Source: Pseudovirgaria hyperparasitica (taxonomy: Eukaryota > Ascomycota > Dothideomycetes > Acrospermales > Acrospermaceae). Taken from it: a DNA stretch of 64,000 bases. Position 1 is the first letter of the stretch. Every line of letters starts with the position of its first letter. The notes under the pieces are model-generated. The model made no database searches. It saw nothing but the letters and a program-made list of their open reading frames with translations, and had not been told where the DNA came from. The stretch covers positions 819,074-883,073 of the forward strand of contig NW_022985550.1 of NCBI RefSeq assembly GCF_010093815.1, read 5' to 3'. This document shows positions 1-11,545 of this stretch, piece after piece. The translations under genes were made by a program, and so were the position numbers.

Positions 1-2416
1 CGACTGTCGACCGCCGTCATAGTAGCTCTGGCTCGACTGTCGGCCGCCGGGATCGTAGTAGCTCTGACGCGACTGTCGACCGGCGTCGTAGTAATTGTTG
101 TTGTTGTTATTGTTGTTATTATAGCCCTGCGTAAAGGGCGGGGCTTGGTAGTACATGTCCTGCCCGTAGCTGCTTTGCTCTGGCTGATAAGCCATAGGAG
201 TAGAGTAGGGCTCGTTGGGAGGGCCGTCGTAGGCTGCTGCTGGGTATGGGTTGAATGGGCTGCTGCTGTGGTTGTCAAAGGCGGATGCCGGGCGCGAGCC
301 GAAGCCGTCGTTTAGAGGCTCGAGTTCGCGCGACGAGGCGAAGATGTCGAAGCGTGAGAGTTGCGAGCTTGGGAGCTTGAACGGGAGGGCTGATGAGAGG
401 CCGTTTGCTAGTGTTGAGAAGGGGTCTTGATGGCTGCCGTGCGTTGCTGATGATGATGTTGATGATGAGTGGTTGTGACCTGTGGCTGTGCCGTCGTATC
501 CTTGGTGGTGGCTGCTCTGCGGTGCGTGGGAATGCGATGCGCCAGCACCACTGCCAGTGAGGTGAGGGTTTCCGCCTTGGTGGTTCTTTCCGTCTCTTAC
601 GCTTTGCGACGACAGCACGTCGTTGATGTTGAACGAGTGAGACTTCCTGGCAAACTTCTCCACCACCCGGAACATGTTCCTATGTATCTCAATGTTCTCG
701 TCACGGATGGCCGGATGATGAAACACTCGGGCTACGTCGTCGACGACTTGATCGACGGGTATGTTTGGGTTTTCCCATGCGTACACGACGCGCGGCGCAA
801 CGTATTTGACGATTTGGGCGGCTACTTCGCCCGCTGGTGAGTTGAGGACGTTGGAGAAGTGATCTTTCGACAGCATCGAGTGGGTTGGATCTGTGGAATG
901 AGGGTCATTCCACACCCCGTATTGCTGCTTCGCAGACGCATCAACCACCGTCGACGAGCCCTCCTTCAATGACTTAGAAGCCGCCTTGATCAGGGGCTGG
1001 ATGTAAGGTGCCAGAAGACCAAAGATGAACAAGGTAACCCGCTCAGAGATGTTGTCAATCAGCTTCTCTAGACCAGGAATCTTGGAGATGACTGTGCTGA
1101 TTGCACGAACGACCTTGTCGCGAAACTCGAGAATAGGATAGATTTTAGGAATGATCTGTGCTGGATCCATGTTAGTACCTGGTATGTCTGGGCCCGGAGG
1201 TCCGCCCATAGAGCCGGGAGGCGCTTGGAAGCTCGGAGTCCCCTGACTTTGACTTGGACCGTCTCGGGAGCTCGATGTGCCATCGAAACCTCGGGATCCG
1301 TGATGGCCGTTTGCTGCTGCTTGTTGCTCCGACAATGTCTGTAACTGGAATGCTTCGTCGCAAAGAGTACTGGTACCAGGGATCTTGGACAGGAGGCTAA
1401 CAAGGTCTTGAGCACTAGTATCGCCACCACTGCCCTTCTTTCCTGACGATGATGCATTCCCAAGAGTTGAGTTCATCTCATCGAGCTCGGATTGGGTGAC
1501 GTGATCGGTTGCCTCACCCAAGACTGAGTGAAGGAAATCCACACCACCAAAGGTACCTGTAACAAGGGGAAAAACATATTTGCCACGGAGATTGATCTGT
1601 GTCGCTGATCCGGTGTGTGGAAAGACATTGTCATATCCCAACTCGCGGAGAGCGAGCTCCGTGTAATTAGTATGGGCCCCAAAGTCTTCTAGACAGTGGA
1701 GACCCTGTCCGAGACAGCGGAGTGCTTCACACAAGTCCTCTTCCTTGCCTTTCTGCCGACTGGACGTATACATGCGACCGAAATGAATACTTCGTGCTAA
1801 GCTGAATTTGATATAGCCAACACTGGTGGCCCATCCTCCTTGCTCATTGGCGATATAATTCTTCATGCCTATCATTGCGCATTAGTAAGTAGTTACCGTC
1901 CACCAGGGAATTGAACCCACCAGTATGAGGATCTACAGCTAGCTCTTGCGGACTGACTGGACCTCGTAGTCGCTGATCATATTGTCGAGCGTCAACGTTG
2001 TCGGCGTAGTCCTTTGGGTTATCGATATGCTCCTCTGGTCGGTACACGCCAAGACGTTGCGCCGTGACTTCAAATTCACCGGTCGCATAGCCAAATGACA
2101 TGAAGGCGAGAACCCACACAAGAACTCTGATAGTCTCTGCTTGCACGCCCTTTAATGTCCCAACGTCGACTGCCTGGGAGTAGTCTCTAAGCCAGTTGCC
2201 AAAATAGGTCCGTTTGATCTGCATCGAGGTCCATTTTCGACCTTTCAGAAATGCGATCGTAGCCAACACATCCTCGATGTCGCCATGGCGCCAGTTGTGA
2301 CCTTCGACCTTGGAAAGGCTTGCGATGTTACCGGCACCGAATGCGGCAGCGGGGGCGGGGAGGAGCACGAGGATAGTAATGACGAGAAGCAATAGGTGGG
2401 TATTAGAGAGCGCCAT
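1..2416 (-). CDS. het-C: HET-C family heterokaryon incompatibility protein (3' end outside window)
   Basis: Homologue of Neurospora het-c, a secretory-pathway protein whose allelic differences trigger incompatibility after hyphal fusion. It starts at 2416 with a hydrophobic signal peptide ending near AAAFG. The conserved core follows: NWRHGDIED, YFGNWLRDYSQAVDVG and YRPEEHIDNPKDYAD. One 52-nt intron (1869-1920, GTGGGT...GATAG) joins DPHTG to MKNYIANEQGGW; without it the frame stops at 1844. The second exon then stays open to position 1, and the window holds 788 codons. The C-terminal part is low-complexity, with an Asn run and a tandem GRQSxQSYYD-type repeat at positions 1-110, cut by the window edge. 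The glycine/tyrosine-rich tail fits the family's known glycine-rich C terminus. Whether this copy acts in incompatibility cannot be told from sequence. Confidence 0.93.
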
Positions 2417-3274
2417 GGTTGATACAAGTTAGGGAACGTGACCGGAAGAGAAGAGAATGTAAGAAAGAAGTCAGAGAGTGAGATCGATAAGTTGATTTGT
2501 ATGAAATAACTTAGGTTACGCAGTCACATGTGAACAGCTTCCCCGTTTAGCGCATGACGCATTCGTTCCTGCCCTTCAACCACTGTCTACACCTGCGCGC
2601 GGCGAAGTATCAACTATTCTCCACTCTTCTGACATTATGCTTAGTTCCAACACCGACAGCGAGGTTGTGTGTTGTCTATAGGCCCGAAACCATCATTAGT
2701 TTATTCGCTCGGCTCCTGTCTGACCTTGCGTGGGGGAAATGAAAGATGTTCGTATGGCTCGTATTGCTGTGGCTGAGTGTGGCTGTGCTGTGTGGCGTGG
2801 ATATCCCAGGGGCAACAATAACGACAGTAACGACGACGACAATGATCCCAGGCATAGACACAGACACACTCCGCCGCAAGTACTGTAGTGTATCACATAA
2901 TTCATGTCATGCCCGCAAGTTCTGGTGAGACACAAGATGCGTTCGAGATCAGGCTGTTCAGACATACATCAATATAGAGGAGGTAGTAGGTTAAGAATAT
3001 GAGCGAGCTTTAGTCTCCATATTGCCCTGGCGATCAACAAGGTTTCTCGAGCCGCTGGCCACTCTCGATACTCAACAATGTCTCCTGTTGCGGTATGGCT
3101 GGCAGCATTCAGACATGCATACTCTGCAGAGTGACGCTACTACCGAAGCGCAAGGATGCTGCTATAGTGCTAGATCACTATACTAAGAACATAGACAGAG
3201 TAGATCTATCCATTTGAGAAGGGCTACCATCACTCCCCGATTCAAGACCGCCATCACTATATCTGCCATTCCAA
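2417..3274. other. Divergent intergenic region between HET-C and DPP3
   Basis: 858 bp between two genes transcribed away from each other, so it must hold both promoters. It contains only short ORFs with no recognisable protein similarity. No tRNA or other RNA gene was seen. Confidence 0.6.
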
Positions 3275-5713
3275 ATGCGCCCTGGTCTCTATGACTACCT
3301 ACGCTGCCTCCGAGTCGTAGTGCGGGGAACGCGCCAGTCATGTAGCTACAGCTCCAGCTCCAGCTTCAGGCTCCCTCCCTCCAGGACCCCTCTCCTCCAT
3401 TCACTCTCCTTCCACAGCCCTACATCTCGACTCTTCTCCAGCCAGCCGCATAGATTCCACTTCCTCTCCACCATGGACAAAGATACCATCAAGCAATATC
3501 TGGCTGACAGCCCGCCTTCGGTCGTGCCACTCAGCATCAAACCTCATTTCGAGGCTCTAAGCGACGAAGAGAAGCTTTACGCTCACTATATCTCTGTGTA
3601 TGCTGCTGAGCTCAGAGCTTTGATGGATCTATCTAACGTCAGTCTAGAGCCTGTTATGCCGGCTCTCGCATCGTTCTACGCCAAGTCTCGCCCGAATCCG
3701 AACACATTTACGATCTCATCGTTGGCCTGTATCAGCATGGCAAGGGAGATTGGAAGGCCCTACAGAAAGAAGCTGGTCTCTCGGATGAAGAGCTAACCGA
3801 GTTTCTCAACTACGCTGCTCAGTTCCTCGGTAACCTGGGCAATTACAAGTCCTTTGGTGACTCAAAGTTTATCCCAAGGTCATCTCGATCGAACTCTGCC
3901 AGCTATATCTCGTGCCTGACCTGAACTACAGGTTACCCTCGCGCCAGACAAAAGCACTTGCAACGCTGTCCCCAAAAACCCTAGAATCGTACGAAAAGGC
4001 AAAAGATGGAATATACGAGACCAAGTCCGTTGGACTGATGCACCTTGGCTATCCCGATGCCGGCCACCTTTCCACATACTATCCCCAATCGCCCGATATC
4101 ACGAAAGAGGAGATTACGAAAGTCAGTGACTTTATGGAGAGCAAAAAGCTCCTGCCCGAAAACACGCGTATCCGGAAGACTTCCGAAGGCTTCGAGGTTC
4201 TGATAGCCTCTGCTGAGACCGATCCCTCGGAGAGAGATATCCCTGAATCGGAATGGACTCTAGACGGAAAGAAAGTCAAGCTCGTCTTTGGAGACTACTC
4301 TATTGAGATGAAGAAGATAGCCGATGCCCTTGAGAAGGCAGGCCAGTACGCTTCGAACGACACCGAGAAAGCAATGCACAAGGAGTATGTGAAATCATAC
4401 AAAACTGGATCTCTCGAGGCATACAAAGAGAGCCAGAGGCAGTGGATCAAAGACAAAGGACCAATGGTGGAGACGGATATCGGATTTGTCGAGACTTACA
4501 GAGACCCCCACGGTATTCGTGGCGAATGGGAGGGCTTTGTTGCTATGGTCAATAAAGAGCGAACCGAAGCCTTTGGCAAGCTGGTCTCAGCTGCACCCGA
4601 TCTCATACCAAGACTACCTTGGAGCGCGGATTTTGAAAAGGACAAGTTCTTGAGCCCAGACTTTACCTCTCTCGAGGTACTTACCTTTGCCGGATCAGGC
4701 ATTCCTGCTGGCATCAACATTCCCAATTACGACGACATTCGCCAGAACATCGGCTTCAAAAATGTCAGTCTAGGTAACGTCCTTGGCGCAAAGGCCCCCA
4801 ACGAAAAAGTACCATTCATCAAGGAGAGTGATCTGGCGGTTTATCAGAAGTACCGTGACGCAGCATTCGAGGTTCAGGTGGGCTTACACGAACTACTTGG
4901 ACACGGTTGTGGCAAGCTCCTGCAAGAAACAAAGCCTGGAGAGTTCAACTTTGATAGGAAGCTGAAGAATCCGCTCGACGGCCAGGAGATCAAGACCTGG
5001 TACGGTCCTGGCCAGACCTGGGGCAGTGTGTTCGGTCCGATCGCGGCAAGTTATGAAGAGTGTCGAGCGGAGTGCGTCGCCATGGCCCTGACCTGCGACT
5101 TCGACATCCTTGAGATCTTTGGCTTAGGCAATGGAAAGGATGACATCGATGGTCCAGCAGGTGACGTGCTCTATGCCAGCTATCTGAGCATGGCTCGCGC
5201 TGGTATCGCTGCTCTCGAATTCTGGGATCCAAAAAGCCGCAAATGGGGCCAAGCGCACATGCAAGCACGCTTCTCTATCCTCCGGACTTTCCTCAACGCC
5301 GGAGTTGAATTTTGTGAGCTCGAATACACCAAAGATGACCTCTCTGATCTCACCATTCGACTTGAGCGATCCAAGATTCTCAGTTTGGGACGTCCAGCTG
5401 TGGAGGAGTATCTGAAGAAGCTGCAGATTTACAAGGCTACTGCGGATGTCAAGCATGGCACCCGTATGTATAACGAGATCACAGACGTGGAGCCCTTCTA
5501 CGAGACCAAAGTCCGGCCAGCCGTTTTGGCGGCGAAACAGCCCAGGAAAGTGTTTGTGCAAGCTAGCACTTTCATTGAGGGCAACAAGGCCGTCTTGAAG
5601 GAGTACGATCCGACTCCAGAGGGAATGTGAGTATAGTTCTGTTTCAGTCGAGTATCATTCACACTGACATATATCTCAGGATCCAAAGTTTCGCAGAGCG
5701 AAGCTACATCTAG
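3275..5713 (+). CDS. Dipeptidyl peptidase III (peptidase family M49), apparent one-base frameshift
   Basis: Zinc metallopeptidase that removes dipeptides from short peptides, normally cytosolic. The M49 signature HELLGH is near 4887, and the second zinc-ligand motif EECRAE is near 5056. Exons are about 3275-3878, 3932-5626 and 5680-5713. The introns (53 nt each) join FIPR to LPSRQ and EGM to the tail IQSFAERSYI. There are two in-frame starts. ATG 3473 (context CCACCATGG, protein MDKDTIKQY) gives the usual cytosolic form of about 711 residues. ATG 3275 adds 66 residues rich in Arg and Ser without acidic stretches, like a mitochondrial presequence. Near 3691-3695 the frame changes: upstream reads FYAKSR, downstream resumes as ESEHIYDLIVGL, both family-like. 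One base therefore seems to be missing, which may be an assembly error or a real mutation. All other conserved parts are intact. Confidence 0.92.
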
Positions 5714-5878
5714 TTGTACTCCCTTGTACAGAGCATTGGCTGGCGCTAAGGGGCATTTGTGTATATAGAGTTGGCGGGGTCGCAGCCGACGGCGTACGGG
5801 TCCTGTTGACACTATAAAGCAATCAGGATAGATCAAATCATCTACATGATCTAAAAATTGTTCAATTGCCCCTGTTCT

Positions 5879-6535
5879 CTAATCCATAGCCAGGATCTTC
5901 CTGATATCCTCTGGGACATCAATCACTTCCTCCTTCGGCACCAAGCCCTTCTCAACCAACGCCTCAATCGTCACATTTCCTTCATCGATAACCCTCTTCA
6001 ACTCCCTAGCCCTATCCGTAACATCCTCAATCTCCAGAATCCCTTCTTCCGCCCACGTCCCACTCATCCCCCTCGGCACCCCTATCTGCACACTCCTCCA
6101 CCCCAGCCTCCGCAGCCACACATCCCGCTCCGGATCCCACTGCACCACCACCACTCCCCCCTTTTTGCCACCTTCAACCTCGCTTCCAGCCTCACCCTTA
6201 TCCACAGCCCCAGCAGCACTATGCGTGCTCAGCCGCGCCGTCCGCAGCATCCCCCACAGATACTCCCGCTGCATCGTCAGCGCGAGAATGCGCTCCTGGC
6301 CCGGGTCCTTGTACGAGTAGCCGGCGCGGTACAGCATCCAGGCCCAGGACGGCTTGATCCATGTCATGCGCGAGAGGGAGAAGGAGGGCGAGGCGGAGAG
6401 GCGCTGGGCTTGGACGGCGGGGGTGGCGATGGTGGAGGGGTAGGCTTGGTAGAGGGTTATGGTTGTGTTGGAGGGTGTGTGGGCGCGGATTTGGCGCTGG
6501 GGTGGGGATTGTTGGGGGGGGTTTTGGGGGGGCAT
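5879..6535 (-). CDS. DUF4291 domain protein
   Basis: Single-exon gene for 218 residues. The family core is clear: an N-terminal IRAHTPSNTTITLYQAY segment, then RMTWIKPSWAWMLYRAGYSYKDPGQERILAL, and a later VQWDPERD segment with LGWRSVQIG. DUF4291 proteins occur in bacteria and fungi. Their biochemical role is unknown, so no function is assigned. The coding strand is strongly C-rich in its first half and G-rich in its second half; on the plus strand the switch lies near 6340. A short glycine/lysine-rich insert (EVEGGKKGG) interrupts the domain. The gene lies tail-to-tail with DPP3, 165 bp apart. Confidence 0.88.
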   Translation of the reverse strand: MPPQNPPQQSPPQRQIRAHTPSNTTITLYQAYPSTIATPAVQAQRLSASPSFSLSRMTWIKPSWAWMLYRAGYSYKDPGQERILALTMQREYLWGMLRTARLSTHSAAGAVDKGEAGSEVEGGKKGGVVVVQWDPERDVWLRRLGWRSVQIGVPRGMSGTWAEEGILEIEDVTDRARELKRVIDEGNVTIEALVEKGLVPKEEVIDVPEDIRKILAMD

Positions 6536-7053
6536 GTTTTTGTTATGGGTTTTGAGGTGGATTGGTGGTGTTTTTTGGGATGTGTGGTGTTGCTGTGATT
6601 TGATGGGTTTGTTTTGTTTTGTGTGGGGATTTGGGTGGGTTTGATGGGTTGTGCTGCTTTTCGTGAGCTATGCTGGTGTTTTGGTTTCTTGTTTATTTCT
6701 TGTCGTGTGCATTGTTGTTGTTTGTTTGGTATGATGGGAGAAGGAGTGTGGGTATATATATGCTGTTGGCGTAAAGCGATGAGTGGCACCAAGACGGAGT
6801 AATAGTACCAGATATCGATGCACAAGTTTGGGACACCGCAACTGCGGACACTCTTGCCAGCTGGAATACGAGGTTAGTGCTGGCTAGGGGGACTGACACG
6901 GTGATAGTTGAAGCGCAAGTAGCCATCGTGATCGACATTAGTAGCTGTGACTCAAGCTGGCTGTGGCTGTGCCGAGCCGTAGCGCCACCAGTCAAACATT
7001 ATTTCCTAAGGAGTAATATTCTTCGTTGAAAATTTACACTTGCGGCAAGACTA
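6536..7053. other. Intergenic region upstream of the DUF4291 gene
   Basis: 518 bp between the start of the DUF4291 gene and the stop of cyclin C, both on the minus strand. The left half is very G/T-rich on the plus strand. It contains no supported gene. Confidence 0.5.
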
Positions 7054-8013
7054 TTATTTCTCCAAACCTTTACCCTTCACAAATCGGTTGATTTGCTCTC
7101 TGCAGACCTTTTCGTTGTACTGATCCCAGACCTCGTACAGACTGATGAGTTCCTGGGTGCAGTCGACGATGGCTTCGATATCTGCAGAGCTTTCCGCCAG
7201 CCAAGTGATCAGCTTCTGGATCCTGATCTGGATGTTCGCTCCACCAGGCCCGTTTGCTCCGGGTGCTGCCTTAGGGTTGCTCAATGCCTGCAATGCATTG
7301 GCGACATTCGCAGCATGAACTTGGTGCGTGCTTTGTTGGGGCCTCAGAACGACAGCGAGAACCATTGCTGTGATTGCTATCAGATGGGGAGCATGTAAGA
7401 GAGGAAGATCCGTGAGATAATGGTCGTTGATGATGTTCCAGGCAAGATTGTTCTCCTCTTGGCTGAGGGGAAAACTAGACTGAAGCTCGGTCATGCTTCG
7501 GTAAGGATGGTGGATGATGAGTTGCGAATTCATCTCTGCGATGAGGGCAAACTCGCATTCACCGATCCTAGAGGGCTCCTTGGGTCCAAAATCTGGCCAG
7601 TTGTGATTGGCTTCAGCTGAGAGCAGACGGATATGCTGGGGGCATTCTTCCATCTTGCAGGCGAGGTACAGGGCTGTCGCTACGACAAGGAGCGGATTGG
7701 TCCGGCGGATTTCGACTTTCGTGTAGAAGCGTCTGATATAGATTTGAGCTGTAGCTAAAGCTTGTTGTCGGACAGAGAGAGGCTTTCCCAGCTTCTGCAA
7801 CTCTGTTTCAAGTTAGTATCTGCGGACACGGGACGAAAGGAGATGGCCCTGACGTTGAGCAAAGTATTGGCTCAGTAGACGGCGATCTGGTAACGGATAC
7901 TGGGAGACCAGTACTCGCTCCGAGTCCTCTAGTTTCTTACGGATATCCGCAAGCTCTGGTTTCGTGTATGTCCAGTTTCGCCTCTGGGTTGAGTCCCAGT
8001 AACTGGATGCCAT
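7054..8013 (-). CDS. SSN8: Cyclin C, Mediator kinase-module subunit (SSN8/Srb11 type)
   Basis: Cyclin partner of the Cdk8 kinase in the Mediator of RNA polymerase II; nuclear. The N terminus [14 protein letters not shown] is characteristic of cyclin C. The cyclin box follows, with [19 protein letters not shown] and [24 protein letters not shown]. Two exons, 7854-8013 and 7054-7802, are separated by a 51-nt intron (7803-7853) with a TACTAAC branch site just before its 3' end. Spliced length is 302 residues, normal for filamentous fungi. A small NGPGGAN insert lies in the second cyclin fold. It is divergent from the mitochondrial carrier gene, about 600 bp away. Confidence 0.95.
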
Positions 8014-8615
8014 GATGTGAACCTGATACTCAGAGTATACGTAAATCTGCCATGCTCAAGACTGTACACTGGGATGAAGTTGCTTTCAAATGGTCTCACG
8101 CATCCTAGCCTTTCTAGGCAGATGGTTGGAGTTCGCCAGTCTCAAAAGTAGCCTTGATCACGAACGTCGCACGGCTGCAAGAGCAGCATAGGACGAATGT
8201 TTTGTTTAGCAAGTCCTAGAGGACTATCAAGACTTTGGTCAAATTCAGAGCGAATATGTGTTCTAGGTCGAGTGTTTGGGGGAGAAGGTCAAGGCAAGGT
8301 GTCTTCCGAACCATTCATAGATTGGGCATCTGGTGCATCCATAGCTACGCTAACCCGCTCTGAGTCTAGATGGTCACCGAGCCTCACCAGCTGCCGACAG
8401 CGTCACAGCAAAACAACTCAGTAGCTGGCTGCCAGGGAGCCCCACGGCTACTTTGTTTCACTTCCATCCATTCCTATGATACCAGCGTAGATAATTCCTT
8501 TGGGTGTACGCACAGGTCCGCGCCTTTGACGACGAGTTCCCCCGCAATCGACCACGCACAGCATGAACGAGGGCAGATAACGGCATCTGAGCGGCTGCGA
8601 CATCCGGTCACGATC
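8014..8615. other. Divergent promoter region, cyclin C / mitochondrial carrier
   Basis: 602 bp between two divergently transcribed genes. An ORF entering from 8370 is open upstream of the carrier start, but it shows no carrier similarity before the ATG at 8616. Confidence 0.5.
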
Positions 8616-10791
8616 ATGGACGGTGAAACCCCCAACGCCCAAGCTATGCGGCTTGAGGAGCTATGGACAACGCTGGACGCGAAGAAAACTGGTCACCTGG
8701 ACCTCGCGGGATTAAAAAGAGGCCTGAAGAAAATGGACCATCGTGAGCAAAGCGATCACAACTACCGTCCCGAATACTCATACCCGAGATCCAGCCCTAA
8801 AGCATGCAGACTCCCTTGTAGAAGATGTCATGCAATCTGTAGATACCAACAAGGACGGCCGCATCACATTTGCTGGTCAGTATTACACCTTGACTGTCGG
8901 CATTGTTCAGGACCGCTTCGCTAACAGTGGCTGTAGAGTTTCAGACCTTCGTGAAGCAAACCGAACGCGAGCTTTATTACCTTTTCAAGAGGATAGACCA
9001 TAACGAGGACGGCAAGCTTGATAAGGCGGAGCTCAAACAAGCTTTTCAAACAGCAGGTCTAGCTGTGCCAGACTCCAAGTTTGAGCGTTTCTTTGAGCAA
9101 GTCGATTCTAATCAAGACGGTGTGATAACGTTCGACGAATGGCGGTATGTTCACTTCAATAAAAGTGAACAGAGAGATCTCGGCTGACGTGATTACCCCC
9201 AGGGATTTCCTTCTTTTTATTCCCTCTGGTGAAACCGATCTTCGAGCTGTACTATCCTATTTCACTTCCACCTTTCGAATGAACCCAGAGGGAGATGCGC
9301 AGATAAGTGACGATATTATCGATGGGCTAGGTATACAACAACAATTTCTTAACATTTTGTTCGGCGAAATTGTCAGGATAGCAAAGCCCCCAAAGCCGCG
9401 TCCGCCCGCTTCTGTCCAAAACAATTCGTCCATTACACTCACCGCACCGCACCTGGACATGTCTTCAGAAGAGGCAACACTCACCCTCCCTCCGAAAGTA
9501 GACACCGTCGAGTTTTCGCCAGATGTCTCAGAACCCGAGACCGACTCTGCAGTCTTGCAACTTGAACAGACAAAGCCGGTGCTGATTCTTATTCCTTATT
9601 CAGGCTACTTCGTGGCGGGAGGTATCTCCGGTATCGTCTCTCGTACTGCTACCGCCCCCCTCGATCGTCTCAAAGTCTACCTCATCGCCCAAACATCGGT
9701 CACATCAGAAGCTGTCCAAGCAGCAAAATCGGGCAATCCCTTTGCTGCAATAGGCAGAGCATGGCGGCCCATTGCGAACGCGATGAAAGATCTTTGGCAG
9801 GCAGGTGGAATCAGGAGTCTCTATGCAGGTCTGTGTACCCCCAGACAGCTTTTCGCGATGGCTAATCCGTGAAGGAAACGGCTTGAATGTGGTGAAAGTA
9901 ATGCCAGAATCTGCAATCAAATTCGGCTCATATGAGGTCCGCTTCCTGGCTATATTTGGTAGACCTTCACCGTTAACGACATGTAGGCCACGAAACGATT
10001 CTTTGCTACTCTTGAGGGCATTGAAGACCCGAACAACATCCATTCGTATGCGAAGTTCATGGCAGGCGGTGTTGCTGGCATGGTGTCACAGTATGTCTAG
10101 ACATTTACGTTCATCATTGAATTGAGGGACTAATATTGTAAAGGTTCGCCGTGTATCCAATGGACACATTGAAATTGTAAGACTCACTCGTGTCGATTCC
10201 GAATGCTCACTGACTTCGGCAGCCGTATGCAATGTGAAACTGTTAAAGGTGGACTGCACGGCAATCAGCTAATAATCACAACTGCGAAAAAGATGTGGGC
10301 TAAGAACGGTGTGGTGGCCTTCTATCGCGGCCTACCCATGGGATTGGTGGGCATATTCCCTTATGCTGCAATTGACCTTGGAACATTTGAGTACCTCAAA
10401 CGTGCTCTCGCCAGAAGAAAGGCAAAGAAACTCGGATGCCACGAAGAACAAGCACAGCCCAGCAGCTTTGCCACGGCTTGCATTGGAGGTTTCAGCGGTG
10501 CTTTCGGTGCTAGTATGGTCTATCCTCTGAACCTACTTCGCACCCGTCTCCAGAGCCAAGGAACAGTTCTTCACCCTAGAACATACACTGGAATTATGGA
10601 TGTTACACGGCAAACTATCAAAGGTGAAGGGTACAGAGGTCTGTTCAAAGGACTGACACCGAATCTGTTCAAGGTTGTCCCTGCTGTTTCCATTGTAAGT
10701 GCTCCGCCTTTCTGCTTCCGCATCAGGTGCTAATCTCGAGCAGACCTATGTTGTGTACGAGCAGTCTAAGTTAGCCATGGGCCTACCATAA
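8616..10791 (+). CDS. Calcium-dependent mitochondrial carrier with EF-hands (SCaMC/Sal1 type)
   Basis: Inner-membrane carrier, probably ATP-Mg/phosphate exchange regulated by calcium, as known for SCaMC/Sal1. The N-terminal half has EF-hand loops DTNKDGRITFAEF, DHNEDGKLDKAEL and DSNQDGVITFDEW plus a weaker first one (DAKKTGHLDL). The C-terminal half has the three carrier repeats, signatures PLDRLK, PMDTLK and PLNLLR. There are nine exons: 8616-8742, 8789-8875, 8937-9144, 9203-9828, 9875-9936, 9987-10090, 10143-10175, 10223-10694 and 10744-10791. Introns are 46-61 nt. The sum is 1767 nt, or 588 residues. One exon is only 33 nt. A low-complexity linker (about residues 200-275) separates the EF-hands from the carrier. 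The boundaries were read by eye, but each restores family sequence. Confidence 0.93.
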
Positions 10792-11500
10792 AGCCGCTTT
10801 TGTGCCATCACGGACGCGTCCGCGTCTGCTTTGCATATACACGAGACCACCTTCACTGGGTCGTTTCGTTGGGTCCGTTACTTGCACGCTATAGACACAG
10901 CACGAATCGAGCCTCTCATGACATGTCTTTCAAAAATTCCACAGTACCCCATCTCGAATAGATACCCGCCCGCATTAGCTGCATAGTCAAAGAAATACTC
11001 CATCTACATGAATCTGTTCACGAGAAAGAGTGCGTACCTGTCTTGTTGACTGAGAATGAAAAAAAATTGTCTCCAGTGTTGCACAATAGTCGAAGCCTAG
11101 GTCTAAGCAGTATCACGACTTGCAGGACTTCGTGGCAAGTTCGATGCTAGTGACAAAATAATGATATTACTATGCCATGGTGCTCCATCACTGACATGGT
11201 ATGACGGTGAAGAGCTTGTCTGCCATGTTGTGAAGGGTAACAAGCCTGTGCCTAGTCGAGAGTAGATTGTGCATATGTCAGTGCTTATGAATGCGATGCT
11301 GATGTACCAAATGAGGAGCATAGTGGTTGCACAGTGGATTCCGAGTGTTTCGTGCACACGCCGCACGGTGCGTCCATGTTCATCGAATCCATGTTTCGAT
11401 GTTGATGCGGTCACGTGCCGGAGCAGAATTTTCGATCCGCGGAAGGCCGCAAGTCGCCTAGCGCAAGGTAAGCGAGGGTGCGCGGGCCAGCTCTATTTTC
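10792..11500. other. Intergenic region between carrier gene and U3 gene
   Basis: About 700 bp with only short ORFs and no recognisable product. The last 100 bp is presumably the U3 promoter. Confidence 0.5.
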
Positions 11501-11506
11501 TATAAG
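11501..11506 (+). promoter_or_regulatory. TATA-like box of the U3 snoRNA gene
   Basis: TATAAG lies 45 bp upstream of the inferred U3 5' end at 11546 and is followed by a pyrimidine-rich stretch. The spacing suits a polymerase II TATA element. Assignment rests on position only. Confidence 0.5.
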
Positions 11507-11545
11507 AACGACAGCCTCCCACCCTCTTCTCTCTTTTTTTCTTCA

